DNA of 64,000 bases from Marinilabilia salmonicolor (lineage in GTDB: Bacteria; Bacteroidota; Bacteroidia; Bacteroidales; Marinilabiliaceae), in assembly GCF_003003035.1 (NCBI RefSeq), contig NZ_PVTS01000011.1:1-64000 (forward strand), read 5' to 3'. This document shows, in pieces, positions 40,301-47,963 of the stretch (the stretch's first letter is position 1; every line of letters begins with the position of its first letter). Both the position numbers and the translations under genes were made by a program. A model generated the notes under the pieces. It was given only the letters and a program-made list of their open reading frames with translations. It made no database searches and had not been told where the DNA came from.

Positions 40301-41085
40301 AACTCATACAGTTCTTCGCTTTTGGTGTTTTCCAGCACTCGCACAGAGCTTGTACCGAACACCTCACCTTTTATCAGCTCCACAGCGGTATCGCTGTTTC
40401 CCGACACGACAGTCCGGATAAGTCCGTTAAGACCTTTAAAGTTGACTGCCCATTCGGTTCGGTGCAGAAAATTACTTTTCTCTGCTTTGGTGGTATAATG
40501 GGTACTCTGATTGATCATCTGCTCCAGAGTATCCATAAGATAATTCCAGTGAGCCTCATCAATATCTCCGATAACCCCTATGACATCACGAAAACGACGC
40601 AACTCCACAGGCGCATCACCAATAATCACCTTGGCCAGGAAATCGATGGTTTGTTCAGTTACAGGAGGCGTACCAACGGAAAAATCATGCGTATTTCGTA
40701 TGTTTTCAATCCACTTTTTCTGCTGTTTATTCACAATGTCATGGTCTGCAAAGTAACCAAGACGCCGGTTAAAACCCTGTTTCAGGGAGTTGTAAATAAA
40801 TGCCTTCGAGTCCTCGTGAGGATAGAGCATAAGAGAAATGTCCGAATACCCTGGAATTTCCTCACGAAATTTAAGGAGGAACTTTTGAATTTCGGCCTGT
40901 TGACGTGCCGGATCATTGGGCTCTTCATAACAAAGGCGCACAAAAGCCTTTAAATTATCGAAGACAAAGTTAGGCAGAAATACTTCTGCTCGTTCACCCA
41001 ACGAGGCATAAAGGTCGATGTATTCACGAGCCTCTTGTCGTAAAAAAGCTTTGGGGACTCCTTCGATTTGCATAATAAATGTCAA
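34327..41085 (-). CDS. Giant aminotransferase / HPr-kinase-like fusion protein (2252 aa)
   Basis: This very large cytosolic protein has no signal peptide. An N-terminal helical region (about 1-570) is unassigned. A fold-type I PLP aminotransferase-like domain follows (about 590-1060) with NDPSNPTGYS (about 672-681), LLLDEAYTDS (about 700), SLSTTKNLAGSGDRLG with the candidate Schiff-base Lys752, and a C-terminal FSLGG. After a long helical middle, DGDSGVGKSEML (Lys about 1698) matches the HPr kinase P-loop GxSGxGKSE more closely than other Walker A motifs. The rest of that domain (about 1620-2060) has PEPCK/HPrK-like features such as NVAGDMYHVF. The tail is a Lys/Asp/Ser-rich linker. The gene stands alone. 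The substrate is unknown. Confidence 0.6.
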   Translation of the reverse strand: MTFIMQIEGVPKAFLRQEAREYIDLYASLGERAEVFLPNFVFDNLKAFVRLCYEEPNDPARQQAEIQKFLLKFREEIPGYSDISLMLYPHEDSKAFIYNSLKQGFNRRLGYFADHDIVNKQQKKWIENIRNTHDFSVGTPPVTEQTIDFLAKVIIGDAPVELRRFRDVIGVIGDIDEAHWNYLMDTLEQMINQSTHYTTKAEKSNFLHRTEWAVNFKGLNGLIRTVVSGNSDTAVELIKGEVFGTSSVRVLENTKSEELYELMQEDTSSVFVVKVKHMRKNMFAGSKWFPLISRIVVIDDSPESHASNTSLVFSFHNGVINTLNKVHTKKLGAPANTQLNLRLILENVNNKNLVEFKELLDKKIEDYNQELDEIKKEQLGQTNDQVKNTNLFKFDSFSRQILKDRYSLARFRDFIQFIQNAASPETREKQNDDLINTFEDRIRKYFYSDTPALQIATILEGGGRNQIRTYGEYLLQRKVKPIEDKILDRCKTIINFIPDNYKRTLHNHFHKNFGVNLFMEKYQKFIAKIDNESDNKGRFRNVLIDLGVYKDFEKLSEEDQKVIKGFISDLGNLDKTSISDDVQMIIRDLLFYRDKSPKPYIIYNKVLAWEYTDLFSDDKFYINPFDIEIENLEDQRIDYERLLTKLSRIKNTLQLFDASGNLWDRFCENVTIIINDPSNPTGYSDFNRESLIEFLKFVNNSKITLLLDEAYTDSVKVKEEMMPKWRSISRYIFNNENVYSKMRAVSSLSTTKNLAGSGDRLGALVATPAMKEVIDYSRKRNQAVRGNSSSLYFLNAVLEVGLKAKALKDKLESRLPKDASRSRIVNQIESFIVASLADDGKKKTATGDLVRAGFEGSPMHLFLLDELVSLAKLDILGLPDDFKYKDVPFYIYYGGELVKGLNRFRINKNFRTESNLRLKTAAKIAEEVIQELEVEDVSIIHSDGSYLFNLLFKNFGSYNDLEDFAKKIAGERGISALPYRTGVVRFSLGGFIEGTSKSYEIFEREVRTAFTLFLNYWKKLQAARKAEPKAEVPALMSKILNSGKDNEFLNAVFSDYEQVRDLTKKVNQSLLINENRSLYHASPQVSGVSITTIGDSKNSVIEFQGNVGDCRDVEEFVRSSAFTKIYENLLPQIYKKIPQLRNLNFNIVASRFSKATILKYINNKKTFHPNHYVLDDPEEKNIMREILIEMERLLFSDTKMKILTLQASGDYYMDVARLEGVNAVLKKHIQEILLHFNLPFEQATIEPSRREMIRIACDLFEEVTGLAVKDFDLERYVSHFVETLRQDKQFSEIGISARSLGFIADVVKRRVFESDLSVSDQVLYLYLLKNDNSFFNHVTKKMQFLQDRINSTDDADLKIFTENILTDILPQEVDDIMNYILRKKDIKVDETRLAEVTQKVVGFLILLQNLSKGTDYYHKYTHTLIKVLDTYFRRQNSDVNQMIQHGITLFRNFEVKDKTLKEFNGGSLNWINDVMTKCGVISVEQSVQRHTRISTDAKKREYPFHKIDRGDDEPMYLLDMNRNKSKNDYIKALSTKPDSKFFERRLARFVANMDPDDYRCKIMKSGVVTQLIIFQKGYIKYLTDFFRLTQYKDISLEEAENFVPDVFLLLGAPEKVISFPQVGYFDIKGPRGNIKTLVTPLRKEADYFGDVKKPWLTMMNERVKEMGGIPKHGSLFAIELEDGSIFVVEVDGDSGVGKSEMLAGLTLKWLEQNLPGVRSIKNVAGDMYHVFRDKEGNIYGFGTEEGDFSRVTDFDPEYIKYYKYLFESSADSNVEDLNSRSTISGLCEIQMPYKIDIILTAHNYSKEEAGITRVSNPENFLLYIDSHGERKEKATSQDGPHFQRTLSRYTADKNIVEVLSQHGNYLDDVLDWEIDPKDGKYYLASSYKMMDKVDVEKVVNQIFMGKKIPFEDEKWLVTQVNFDIVKNRFIAHVELNDQMEDVILSRNIFSSIFDSLASTPAGQPFIAQDGQIEQRYQLIDVLSGGPDGNGEGSKIECGIVSTEIGKKGKEIMGPQKAAQSLTNLIKELRANSSEINDKKNHVRRIVREKYGHIFTNGQSSNELWRYNFYLYQLDKMMKAEFVRMDDPSVSVDMSGVNMFCPKDKKEEFSPLLVTPNLNIELSSFGETCNELMSLPNYPDFAQEFLEDSGKLYQAKGYSDETMINNMITQLLLMDGYIEFDDLMKGRITEKVNRETIAAAKYAVLKELERRKKGGAKDADATKAKASQSKGQPAGGKKNDDADKSQSGKSNKK

Positions 41086-41127
41086 TTAAAAATTCCGGTT
41101 AATAAATATCCTTTTGTCCTGTAATAA

Positions 41128-41286
41128 GTTTCTGTCCATAAAGTACCAATTGCGTCGTTACGCTTGCGGCCAAAATACTCATTTACGATTAGTAAACTCC
41201 GTTTTTGGCGGCTTCGCAAGCCTGGCAATTGGTGCTTTCTAACCAGAAACAGCTCTAAAAACAGAATTTGCTTAGTTTATAGACAT
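41128..41286. repeat. Long copy of the MITE-like repeat
   Basis: This 159-bp palindromic element has imperfect terminal repeats: TGTCCATAAAGTA at the left and TGTCTATAAACTA read inward at the right. It also has nested complementary arms (left AAAG-ACCAATTG against CAATTGGTGCTTT, and GCTTGCGG-CCAAAA against TTTTTGGCGG-CGCAAGC). The direct repeat CCTGTAA flanks it at 41118-41124 and 41287-41293. A 64-bp part is repeated at 28387-28450. It encodes no protein. Confidence 0.75.
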
Positions 41287-41397
41287 CCTGTAAATAATAT
41301 CTCCTGCAACCTGCGCTTAAAGATTTACTAATTTTAGCGCCATTTGATTTCAAAATGTTACAAATATAGATATATCAAAAATAAAATAAAAGCAAAA

Positions 41398-41438
41398 CCG
41401 CCCTGTTTTTATCCTTAGACACGGATATTAACAGGGCT
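41398..41438 (-). terminator. Terminator downstream of hflC
   Basis: GCCCTGTT and AACAGGGC pair around an inner TATCC/GGATA stem. On the minus strand the stem is followed by GGTTTTGCTTTTATTTT. It lies 54 bp beyond the hflC stop. Confidence 0.7.
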
Positions 41439-41491
41439 TAACGTTTTGCATTTACTTCTTACAGAACCTAATTCCGGCAAATCATGAAGAT

Positions 41492-42433
41492 TTAGCGGGA
41501 ACCCTTGAGGTATTTATACAATTCACTGTCGGTAGAAAGGATAACATGCGTTTGATCATCGAAGGTTTTTTCGAAAGTTTCCATGGATTTCATAAAAGTG
41601 TAAAGAGTTCTGGAAGCGGACGATCGGTTGTAGGCATTGGAATAAATGGCTGCAGCTTCACCATCGGCCCGTCCCATGATTTCCTCGGCTTCTCTGAATG
41701 CTGCCGATTGAATAGACTTGAGTTCCCGTTCCTTCTCACCGTTAATGCGAGAAGCTTCACCCTGTCCCTCAGACCTGAACTTGTCAGCTATGCGATAGCG
41801 TTCACTCTTCATCCGCTCATAAACCTGTGTGCGGACATCTTCCACATAGTTGATACGTTTCAGGCGGAAGTCCATCACTTTAATCCCCAAATCGGCAGTT
41901 TGTTCATTGGCTGCCTGAAGAATCATAGCCTGTATTTTCTCACGTCCCACATCAATCTGTTCCAGACTGTCACCAATCATTTCACTGATAACACCCGATG
42001 ACATAGGCTGTCTGTTACTTGTTCTGACAGCTTCAATAAGATTATGATTGGCAATAAAATCTCTTGTTTCCCCATCAAGAATATCATCGAGCCTGGACTG
42101 GGCGCCCAATTCATTACGCAGACGTATAAAGAACTGTAAAGGATCCACTATTTGCCAGCGGGCATAGGTATCTACAAAAATGTATTTCTTGTCTTTGGTC
42201 GGAATCTGGTTGGGATCACCATCCCATTCCATATACCGTTTCTCAAAAAAATTAGCCGTTTGAATAAAAGGAACCTTGAAATTCAGTCCCGGTGTTGTCA
42301 CAGCCTCTCCCACAGGTTTACCAAACTGGGTAACAACGACCTGCTCGGTTTCATCCACCACATAAATACTCCCCACCAGAGTAATTAATGCCAGAAAGAG
42401 AACAACTATTAAAGTAATTTTATTTCGTTTCAT
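41492..42433 (-). CDS. hflC: Protease modulator HflC
   Basis: This 313-residue protein has one N-terminal TM (about 7-25) and a stomatin/prohibitin/flotillin (SPFH) domain with EQVVVTQFGKPVGEAVTTPG. An Ala/Glu-rich coiled coil follows (REAEEIMGRADGEAAAIY), typical of HflC. With HflK it forms the membrane assembly that encloses and restrains FtsH. It is downstream of hflK with a 91-bp gap and ends the operon. Confidence 0.93.
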   Translation of the reverse strand: MKRNKITLIVVLFLALITLVGSIYVVDETEQVVVTQFGKPVGEAVTTPGLNFKVPFIQTANFFEKRYMEWDGDPNQIPTKDKKYIFVDTYARWQIVDPLQFFIRLRNELGAQSRLDDILDGETRDFIANHNLIEAVRTSNRQPMSSGVISEMIGDSLEQIDVGREKIQAMILQAANEQTADLGIKVMDFRLKRINYVEDVRTQVYERMKSERYRIADKFRSEGQGEASRINGEKERELKSIQSAAFREAEEIMGRADGEAAAIYSNAYNRSSASRTLYTFMKSMETFEKTFDDQTHVILSTDSELYKYLKGSR

Positions 42434-42524
42434 ATTCGATCTTTTATTATGTTGATTCGTACGAATCTCTTTAATTTAAAGGTTAAGGTCAAATGGAGGA
42501 ACCCCACAGGGTTCATGCTCCTGC

Positions 42525-43520
42525 TTATTCCTGGGGGTTAAGTTTTTTCACATTATCCATCTGCATCTGCAAGAGCGGCAATACATTGTTGCCCTCCTGG
42601 TCGGTAATAATCTTGTTGCCCAAACGAGGAATAACTTCCTGCAGTGTTTCCAGATATATCCGTTCACGGGTAACTTCAGGAGCCCTGACATATTCAGAAT
42701 AAAGTTCATTGAAACGAGCCACCTGTCCTTTTGCGTTGTTCACACGCTCAACGGCGTACCCCTCTGCTTTTTGGATGGTCTCTTCGGCCTGTCCTTTAGC
42801 TCTTGGAATTACTTTATTGTATTCCGATTTGGCCTGATTGATTAGCGTCTCTTTCTCCTGCTGAGCTTCGTTTACAGCATTGAAAGCTGCCTTAACCGGA
42901 TCGGGTGGATTCACATCCTGAAGGACCACCTGGTCAATTTTAACTCCCAGTTCGTAATTATTGGCCAATTCCTGAATCAGAACCTGAACACTGGAGGCTA
43001 TTTCGGCACGCCCAACAGTCAATACTTCATTTACTGTGCGGTCACCCACCACCTGACGGACAGCACCTTCTGATACATCACGCAGGGTGGATTGGGGGTT
43101 TCTGACCTTAAACAGAAATTTGTAAGGGTCATTGATACGGTACTGAACCACCCACTCCACATCGGCCAGATTCAAATCTCCGGTAAGCATCAGAGATTCA
43201 TCGCGTGTACCACTTTTGGTATATTCAGAGCGTACGTTAGATGAAGTTGTTCTAAAGCCAAACTCCAGTTTTTGCTGTCTTTCAACAGGAACTTTATAAA
43301 CGGTCTCGATGAAGGGAATTTTAAAATTCAAACCCGGCATCACAGTTTTGGTATATTTCCCAAACCGTACAATGACACCAGCCTCTTCGGGGCCAACCTG
43401 GAAAAATCCGCTCCAGGCCACAATTACAATAACGATTACTGCTGCAACCGATTTTATATTCTTCAATACTTTTTTCAAAACAGGAGGCATCTCCTGATTT
43501 GAGAATTCAAATTCACTCAT
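42525..43520 (-). CDS. hflK: Protease modulator HflK
   Basis: This 331-residue SPFH protein has a TM segment (about 25-45) and EEAGVIVRFGKYTKTVMPGLN. The helical C-terminal arm includes KAEGYAVERVNNAKGQVARFNELYSEY. It partners HflC in the FtsH-HflKC complex. It starts 59 bp after the stop of the trehalose gene and may be co-transcribed with it. Length and order (hflK then hflC) match other Bacteroidota. Confidence 0.93.
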   Translation of the reverse strand: MSEFEFSNQEMPPVLKKVLKNIKSVAAVIVIVIVAWSGFFQVGPEEAGVIVRFGKYTKTVMPGLNFKIPFIETVYKVPVERQQKLEFGFRTTSSNVRSEYTKSGTRDESLMLTGDLNLADVEWVVQYRINDPYKFLFKVRNPQSTLRDVSEGAVRQVVGDRTVNEVLTVGRAEIASSVQVLIQELANNYELGVKIDQVVLQDVNPPDPVKAAFNAVNEAQQEKETLINQAKSEYNKVIPRAKGQAEETIQKAEGYAVERVNNAKGQVARFNELYSEYVRAPEVTRERIYLETLQEVIPRLGNKIITDQEGNNVLPLLQMQMDNVKKLNPQE

Positions 43521-43579
43521 AATTTAATTAGAATTTCTCCCGCGTAATCGGGAATTACTTGCTTCGTATATAGACAAAT

Positions 43580-45805
43580 TTAGTGATTTTCAGACATAAC
43601 CCTCAGGAAATTCCTGACAGCATCCACAGTTTCGAGTTTGTATGCTGCATTGGTGTGTTTAATTCCCACCTTAATGGTTACGGCTTCGGGTGGCAACTCC
43701 TTAAACAGATATTCATCGGTCCAGTCATCTCCCATAGCCATTATGTAATCAAACTGCTTGTTTAGCAAATAGCGATTGGCAGCCACTCCTTTATTAATGC
43801 CACCGGTCTTCACCTCCACCACTTTGTTTCCTTCCATAATTTCCAGGTTGTGGTTGGCAACCATAGTTGTCAACTCATCCTTCAGTTCTTTGGCGCGCAA
43901 CTCGCCCAATTCGGCTTCGGCCTTTTCGTAATGCCACACCAGAGAATAATTTTTCTCCTCAAGGTAAGTTCCGGGAGTACGAACGACAAAACTATCAAGG
44001 ATAGGACGTACCATCGGCATCCATGAATTGGTGGCATTGGTCAACATTTGCCAGTCATTACCACGCTCACGCATCCACACTCCATGCTCACTAATGAGGC
44101 TCACATTGGAACCATCAAACCATTTGCTAAGGGTTTCCTTATCCCGTCCGCTGATAAGCACCACTTCATTTCTTTCATCGCTGGTAAGGGCATTCAGAAT
44201 CTCGTGCAATGGATCATCCGGAGCGGCACTGGGCTCTGCTTCACGCGTAACTTTCTTAAAATGTGTCAGTGTTCCGTCATAATCAAGGAAGATAGCTCGT
44301 GATTTGGCTTTGGAGAAGTCATCCAGTAATTTCTTACTGAGTTTGGTGGTAATTTTCTTTGCCAGAAAATCAGTCTGAATCTGAGCTATCCGCTTCAAAG
44401 AGGAGACAAATTGCTCTGCCCATTTAAACACATCATAACGCTTCAAACGCTTCTGAATAACAGACATACGGGCACGTTGCTCATCAATGGGCATCTCAAG
44501 TGCCTGTTTGATCGCATCAGCAACCTGGCTTTCATGATTGGGGTTAATTACAATGGCCTCGCCCATCTCTTTTACCACACCGGTCATCTCGCTGATAATC
44601 ATCACCCCGGTCTGATTGGTTCGTGAAGCCACATACTCTTTAGCCACAAGGTTCATTCCGTCACGCACCGGAGTTAACAAGGCTACATCGCTCATGCTGT
44701 AAAGCTCCACCAGATTTTCAAAAGGCATGGAGCGATAAAAATACCATACCGGAGCATAATTTACCGTACCGTAAAGTCCGTTGATGCGACCAACCAGTTC
44801 ATCCACCTCACGCTTGAGGCGCTGATACTGCGGAACACTATTGCGCGATGGCACTGCCAGCATCACCAGCGTTACTTTAGTTCTGTATTCGGGAAATTTT
44901 TCCAGGAATTTTTCAAAAGCCCTCAGCCGGTTGGGAATCCCTTTGGAATAATCAAGCCGGTCGATGGAAAGTATTAACTTCCTGTCGGGAGATACCAAAA
45001 AATACTTTTCCAATTCCTTATGCAGGGTAGATTTCTCCTGCATAGGCCTGGAAATTGTTTTGATTGCCGAATCATGAAACTTGTCATAGTCAATTCCCAT
45101 AGGGAAGGCATCAGCAAGAATAATTCTTTCATCGATATGTATCTGGTTGAATGAGATTTCATAACCAAATAAACGACGCACACTACTTAAAAAGTGACGT
45201 TCATAATCATAAGTGTGAAATCCGATCAGATCAGCCCCTAAAAGTCCTCCGAGCAGTTCGTTACGCCAGGGGAGAATGCGAAACACCTCGTATGACGGGA
45301 AAGGAATGTGCAGAAAGAAGCCAATGGTAATATCGGGCCGTTTGGCCTTTAGCATTCCTGGCACCAGCATAAGCTGATAGTCATGCACCCAGACAAAATC
45401 TCCATCTTCCACCACTTCGAGTGTCTTATCGGCAAACTTTTGGTTCACTTCTACGTATGATTCCCAGAACTCGGGAGAATAATCAACATATTGATTGAAG
45501 TAATGAAAAAGAGGCCAGATCGTTCTGTTACAAAAACCTTCGTAAAAGGTATGTACCTCATCGGCAGTAAGAGGGACGGTATCACACCCTTCCTTATCGA
45601 GCAACCCTTCAATTTCCTTAAACTGATCTACCGTATAGCTGTCGGTAGCTATTCCCGGCCAACCGATCCACCGGCCCTCAAAATCCTTGTAAACCGATTT
45701 CATTCCGGTGGCCAAACCACCCACACTGGGTTTTAACAAAAATTTATCATCTTCCGAAACTATACTGAATGGCAATCGATTAGAAACTATGTGAAGTTTT
45801 TTCAT
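43580..45805 (-). CDS. Bifunctional trehalose-6-phosphate synthase/phosphatase
   Basis: This 741-residue fusion has a GT20 synthase (about 1-475; SNRLPFSI, GWPG, and the sugar-nucleotide site RDGMNLVAKEY). A HAD-type phosphatase follows (about 500-741), with nucleophile motif FLDYDGTL (about 508) and GDDWTDEYLF near the end. It would make trehalose from UDP- or ADP-glucose and glucose-6-phosphate, for osmotic and stress protection. It is divergent from a GH15 enzyme across a 110-bp gap, and the two are probably co-regulated. Confidence 0.93.
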   Translation of the reverse strand: MKKLHIVSNRLPFSIVSEDDKFLLKPSVGGLATGMKSVYKDFEGRWIGWPGIATDSYTVDQFKEIEGLLDKEGCDTVPLTADEVHTFYEGFCNRTIWPLFHYFNQYVDYSPEFWESYVEVNQKFADKTLEVVEDGDFVWVHDYQLMLVPGMLKAKRPDITIGFFLHIPFPSYEVFRILPWRNELLGGLLGADLIGFHTYDYERHFLSSVRRLFGYEISFNQIHIDERIILADAFPMGIDYDKFHDSAIKTISRPMQEKSTLHKELEKYFLVSPDRKLILSIDRLDYSKGIPNRLRAFEKFLEKFPEYRTKVTLVMLAVPSRNSVPQYQRLKREVDELVGRINGLYGTVNYAPVWYFYRSMPFENLVELYSMSDVALLTPVRDGMNLVAKEYVASRTNQTGVMIISEMTGVVKEMGEAIVINPNHESQVADAIKQALEMPIDEQRARMSVIQKRLKRYDVFKWAEQFVSSLKRIAQIQTDFLAKKITTKLSKKLLDDFSKAKSRAIFLDYDGTLTHFKKVTREAEPSAAPDDPLHEILNALTSDERNEVVLISGRDKETLSKWFDGSNVSLISEHGVWMRERGNDWQMLTNATNSWMPMVRPILDSFVVRTPGTYLEEKNYSLVWHYEKAEAELGELRAKELKDELTTMVANHNLEIMEGNKVVEVKTGGINKGVAANRYLLNKQFDYIMAMGDDWTDEYLFKELPPEAVTIKVGIKHTNAAYKLETVDAVRNFLRVMSENH

Positions 45806-45915
45806 GGGTTTATGCTTTTTATTTTGCTTTAAAGTATAATGTTTTTTCTTTATTTTACAAACTTTGCATCGTCAAAACAAACAAAAAACTGAAAAGATTG
45901 AACACACTAACTAAC

Positions 45916-47721
45916 ATGAACAACCTAAATTATGGTGTTGTCGGTAACGGCAAAAGTGCAGCATTGATATCAGATAAAGGATCCGTGAACTGGCTTTGTT
46001 TACCAAAATTTGATTCTCCATCCATTTTTGCTGCACTACTGGACAAAGAAAGAGGGGGGCAATTCTCCATTGTATCCGTTACAGGAGCTGATATTACTCA
46101 AAGATATGAATTTCATTCCAATATTTTAATAACCCGATTTGAATGTGTCGACGGTATTTTTGAGATTCATGACTTCATGCCTCGCTACAAAACGGACAAC
46201 AAAGGCTATTACCTGCCTCCGGACCTCATCAGATATATAAAACTGATCGAAGGAAAACCAAAGATTAAAGTACACTTTGATCCCCGGCTGGAATACGGTA
46301 AATATGATACACACATCACCTTCAATGGAAAATATGTAAAAGCCTATACTACCAAAGGCAACTATGATTCTCTGTATTTGTATACCAGCATGGATAAGCT
46401 CTCGGTGGTAGGTCAGTTACCCATCACCATCGAAAAGGATCAGTTTATTCTCATCAGCTACAACCAGAAACTTTTGGCTCAGGACCTTAACAGAGCCTAT
46501 CTGAAGCTACAGAGAACAAAAGTTTACTGGCTCGATTGGGCAGAACGCACCACCAGATTCAAAAACTACAATGATGAAATCATGCGTAGCGCCCTATTGC
46601 TGAAGCTTTTGAGCTATCACAAAAGTGGGGCTATTCTGGCTGCAGTTACCACGTCACTGCCTGAAACCATCGGAGAGGTTCGCAACTGGGACTACCGTTT
46701 TTGCTGGATCAGAGATTCATCCATGGTGATAAAGGTCATGACCATGCTCGGCCATTTCAATGTGGCACATAAATATCTGAATTTTATTATTGACCTGCTC
46801 CCCGATAAGGATGAGAAAATTCAGATAATGTACGGAATCAACGGTGAGAAAAAACTTACCGAGACAGAACTGCCACACCTTTCGGGATATGAAAACAGCA
46901 AGCCGGTCCGCATAGGGAATGCGGCCTACAAACAAAAACAAAACGACATCTACGGCATTCTGGTTGATGTGATCTATCAGTTGTTTCACCTGTTCACCAC
47001 CTCTCTGGAGCACAGTGAGGAGTTGTGGACCATCGTCCGAAACATCATTAAAATTGTGGAACGCAACTGGCAAAAGCCGGATAAAGGTATCTGGGAAATC
47101 CGTCACAGCACCAAACATTTTACCTTCAGCAAGGTTCTTTGCTGGGTAGCTGCCGACCGGGGCATTAAAATAGCGGAGCTGCTGCACCAAAAAGAATACA
47201 TAGAGAAATGGGGCAAACTAAAAGAAAAAATCAGAAACGATATATTCAAAAATGCCTGGTCAGAAGAGAAACAAGCCTTTACACAGGCTTACGGAACGGA
47301 AGACCTGGATGCCTCTGTTTTGCTGATGGAAGCATATGGCTTCATTGAAGGGAAAGATCCCAAATTCAAAAGCACTGTAAAAGCCATCCAGGAAGAGCTT
47401 GAGTACAAAGGACTGATGTACCGATATAAGAATAAAGATGATTTCGGACAACCCTCTTCTGCATTTACGATTTGTTCTTTCTGGCTGGTGAGAAGTCTTT
47501 ACAAGATTGGAGAAAAGGATGAGGCCAAACGCAAGTTCGATGAACTGCTGAAATACTCCAATCACCTGGGGCTATTCAGTGAAGACCTGGACTTTGAAAC
47601 CAAACGAATGCTCGGGAACTTCCCGCAAGCATACTCCCACCTGGCATTAATTGACACAGCCATGTTGCTGGCCGGTGGAGAAATATCCAGTGAGGAGAAG
47701 ATTTTGGGGAATATTGGGTAA
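45916..47721 (+). CDS. GH15 family glucoamylase- or trehalase-like enzyme
   Basis: This 601-residue cytosolic enzyme has an N-terminal beta-sandwich (about 1-240, with VGNGKSAALISDKGSVNWLC). An (alpha/alpha)6 barrel follows, with ETIGEVRNWDYRFCWIRDSS and a C-terminal GLFSEDLD that carries the likely catalytic base. GH15 includes glucoamylases and bacterial alpha,alpha-trehalases. Its divergent pairing with the trehalose synthase/phosphatase makes trehalase or maltodextrin turnover plausible. The ATG at 45916 is preferred to an in-frame TTG six codons upstream. There is no signal peptide. Confidence 0.88.
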   Translation: MNNLNYGVVGNGKSAALISDKGSVNWLCLPKFDSPSIFAALLDKERGGQFSIVSVTGADITQRYEFHSNILITRFECVDGIFEIHDFMPRYKTDNKGYYLPPDLIRYIKLIEGKPKIKVHFDPRLEYGKYDTHITFNGKYVKAYTTKGNYDSLYLYTSMDKLSVVGQLPITIEKDQFILISYNQKLLAQDLNRAYLKLQRTKVYWLDWAERTTRFKNYNDEIMRSALLLKLLSYHKSGAILAAVTTSLPETIGEVRNWDYRFCWIRDSSMVIKVMTMLGHFNVAHKYLNFIIDLLPDKDEKIQIMYGINGEKKLTETELPHLSGYENSKPVRIGNAAYKQKQNDIYGILVDVIYQLFHLFTTSLEHSEELWTIVRNIIKIVERNWQKPDKGIWEIRHSTKHFTFSKVLCWVAADRGIKIAELLHQKEYIEKWGKLKEKIRNDIFKNAWSEEKQAFTQAYGTEDLDASVLLMEAYGFIEGKDPKFKSTVKAIQEELEYKGLMYRYKNKDDFGQPSSAFTICSFWLVRSLYKIGEKDEAKRKFDELLKYSNHLGLFSEDLDFETKRMLGNFPQAYSHLALIDTAMLLAGGEISSEEKILGNIG

Positions 47722-47758
47722 ACAAAATACCTGATTTCCTGATTGATATAAAACAAAC

Positions 47759-47791
47759 AGGGGCTGCCCAATACTTTTTGGGACAGCCTCT
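47759..47791. terminator. Hairpin terminator after the GH15 gene
   Basis: A 13-bp stem with one bulge (47759-47771 with 47778-47791) ends in a 6-nt loop and is followed by TGGTTGTTT. Further on, a perfect ATCCCGAA/TTCGGGAT hairpin (47934-47951) lies just before the stop of the convergent GH32 gene. The rest of 47722-47963 is AT-rich, with no gene seen. Confidence 0.65.
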
Positions 47792-47963
47792 GGTTGTTTA
47801 TATCATTTTCTTATTTCAATAGTCCGTTAAAAAGAATATAAACGCAAAGACACAATGACGCAAAGTTTTTATTATGAGAGAGTTATGCACTGCACTGTAA
47901 TTTATGTAAACCATTGATTATTAATTACTTCTAATCCCGAAACTTCGGGATAACGGAGTATTG

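Larger units (their letters stand above)
41086..41491. other. Intergenic region with a MITE-like element and a terminator
   Basis: No gene is visible. It contains the long copy of the dispersed repeat (41128-41286) and the hflC terminator (41398-41438). AT-rich sequence between them has no clear promoter. The giant gene's promoter must lie within or beside the repeat. Confidence 0.6.
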
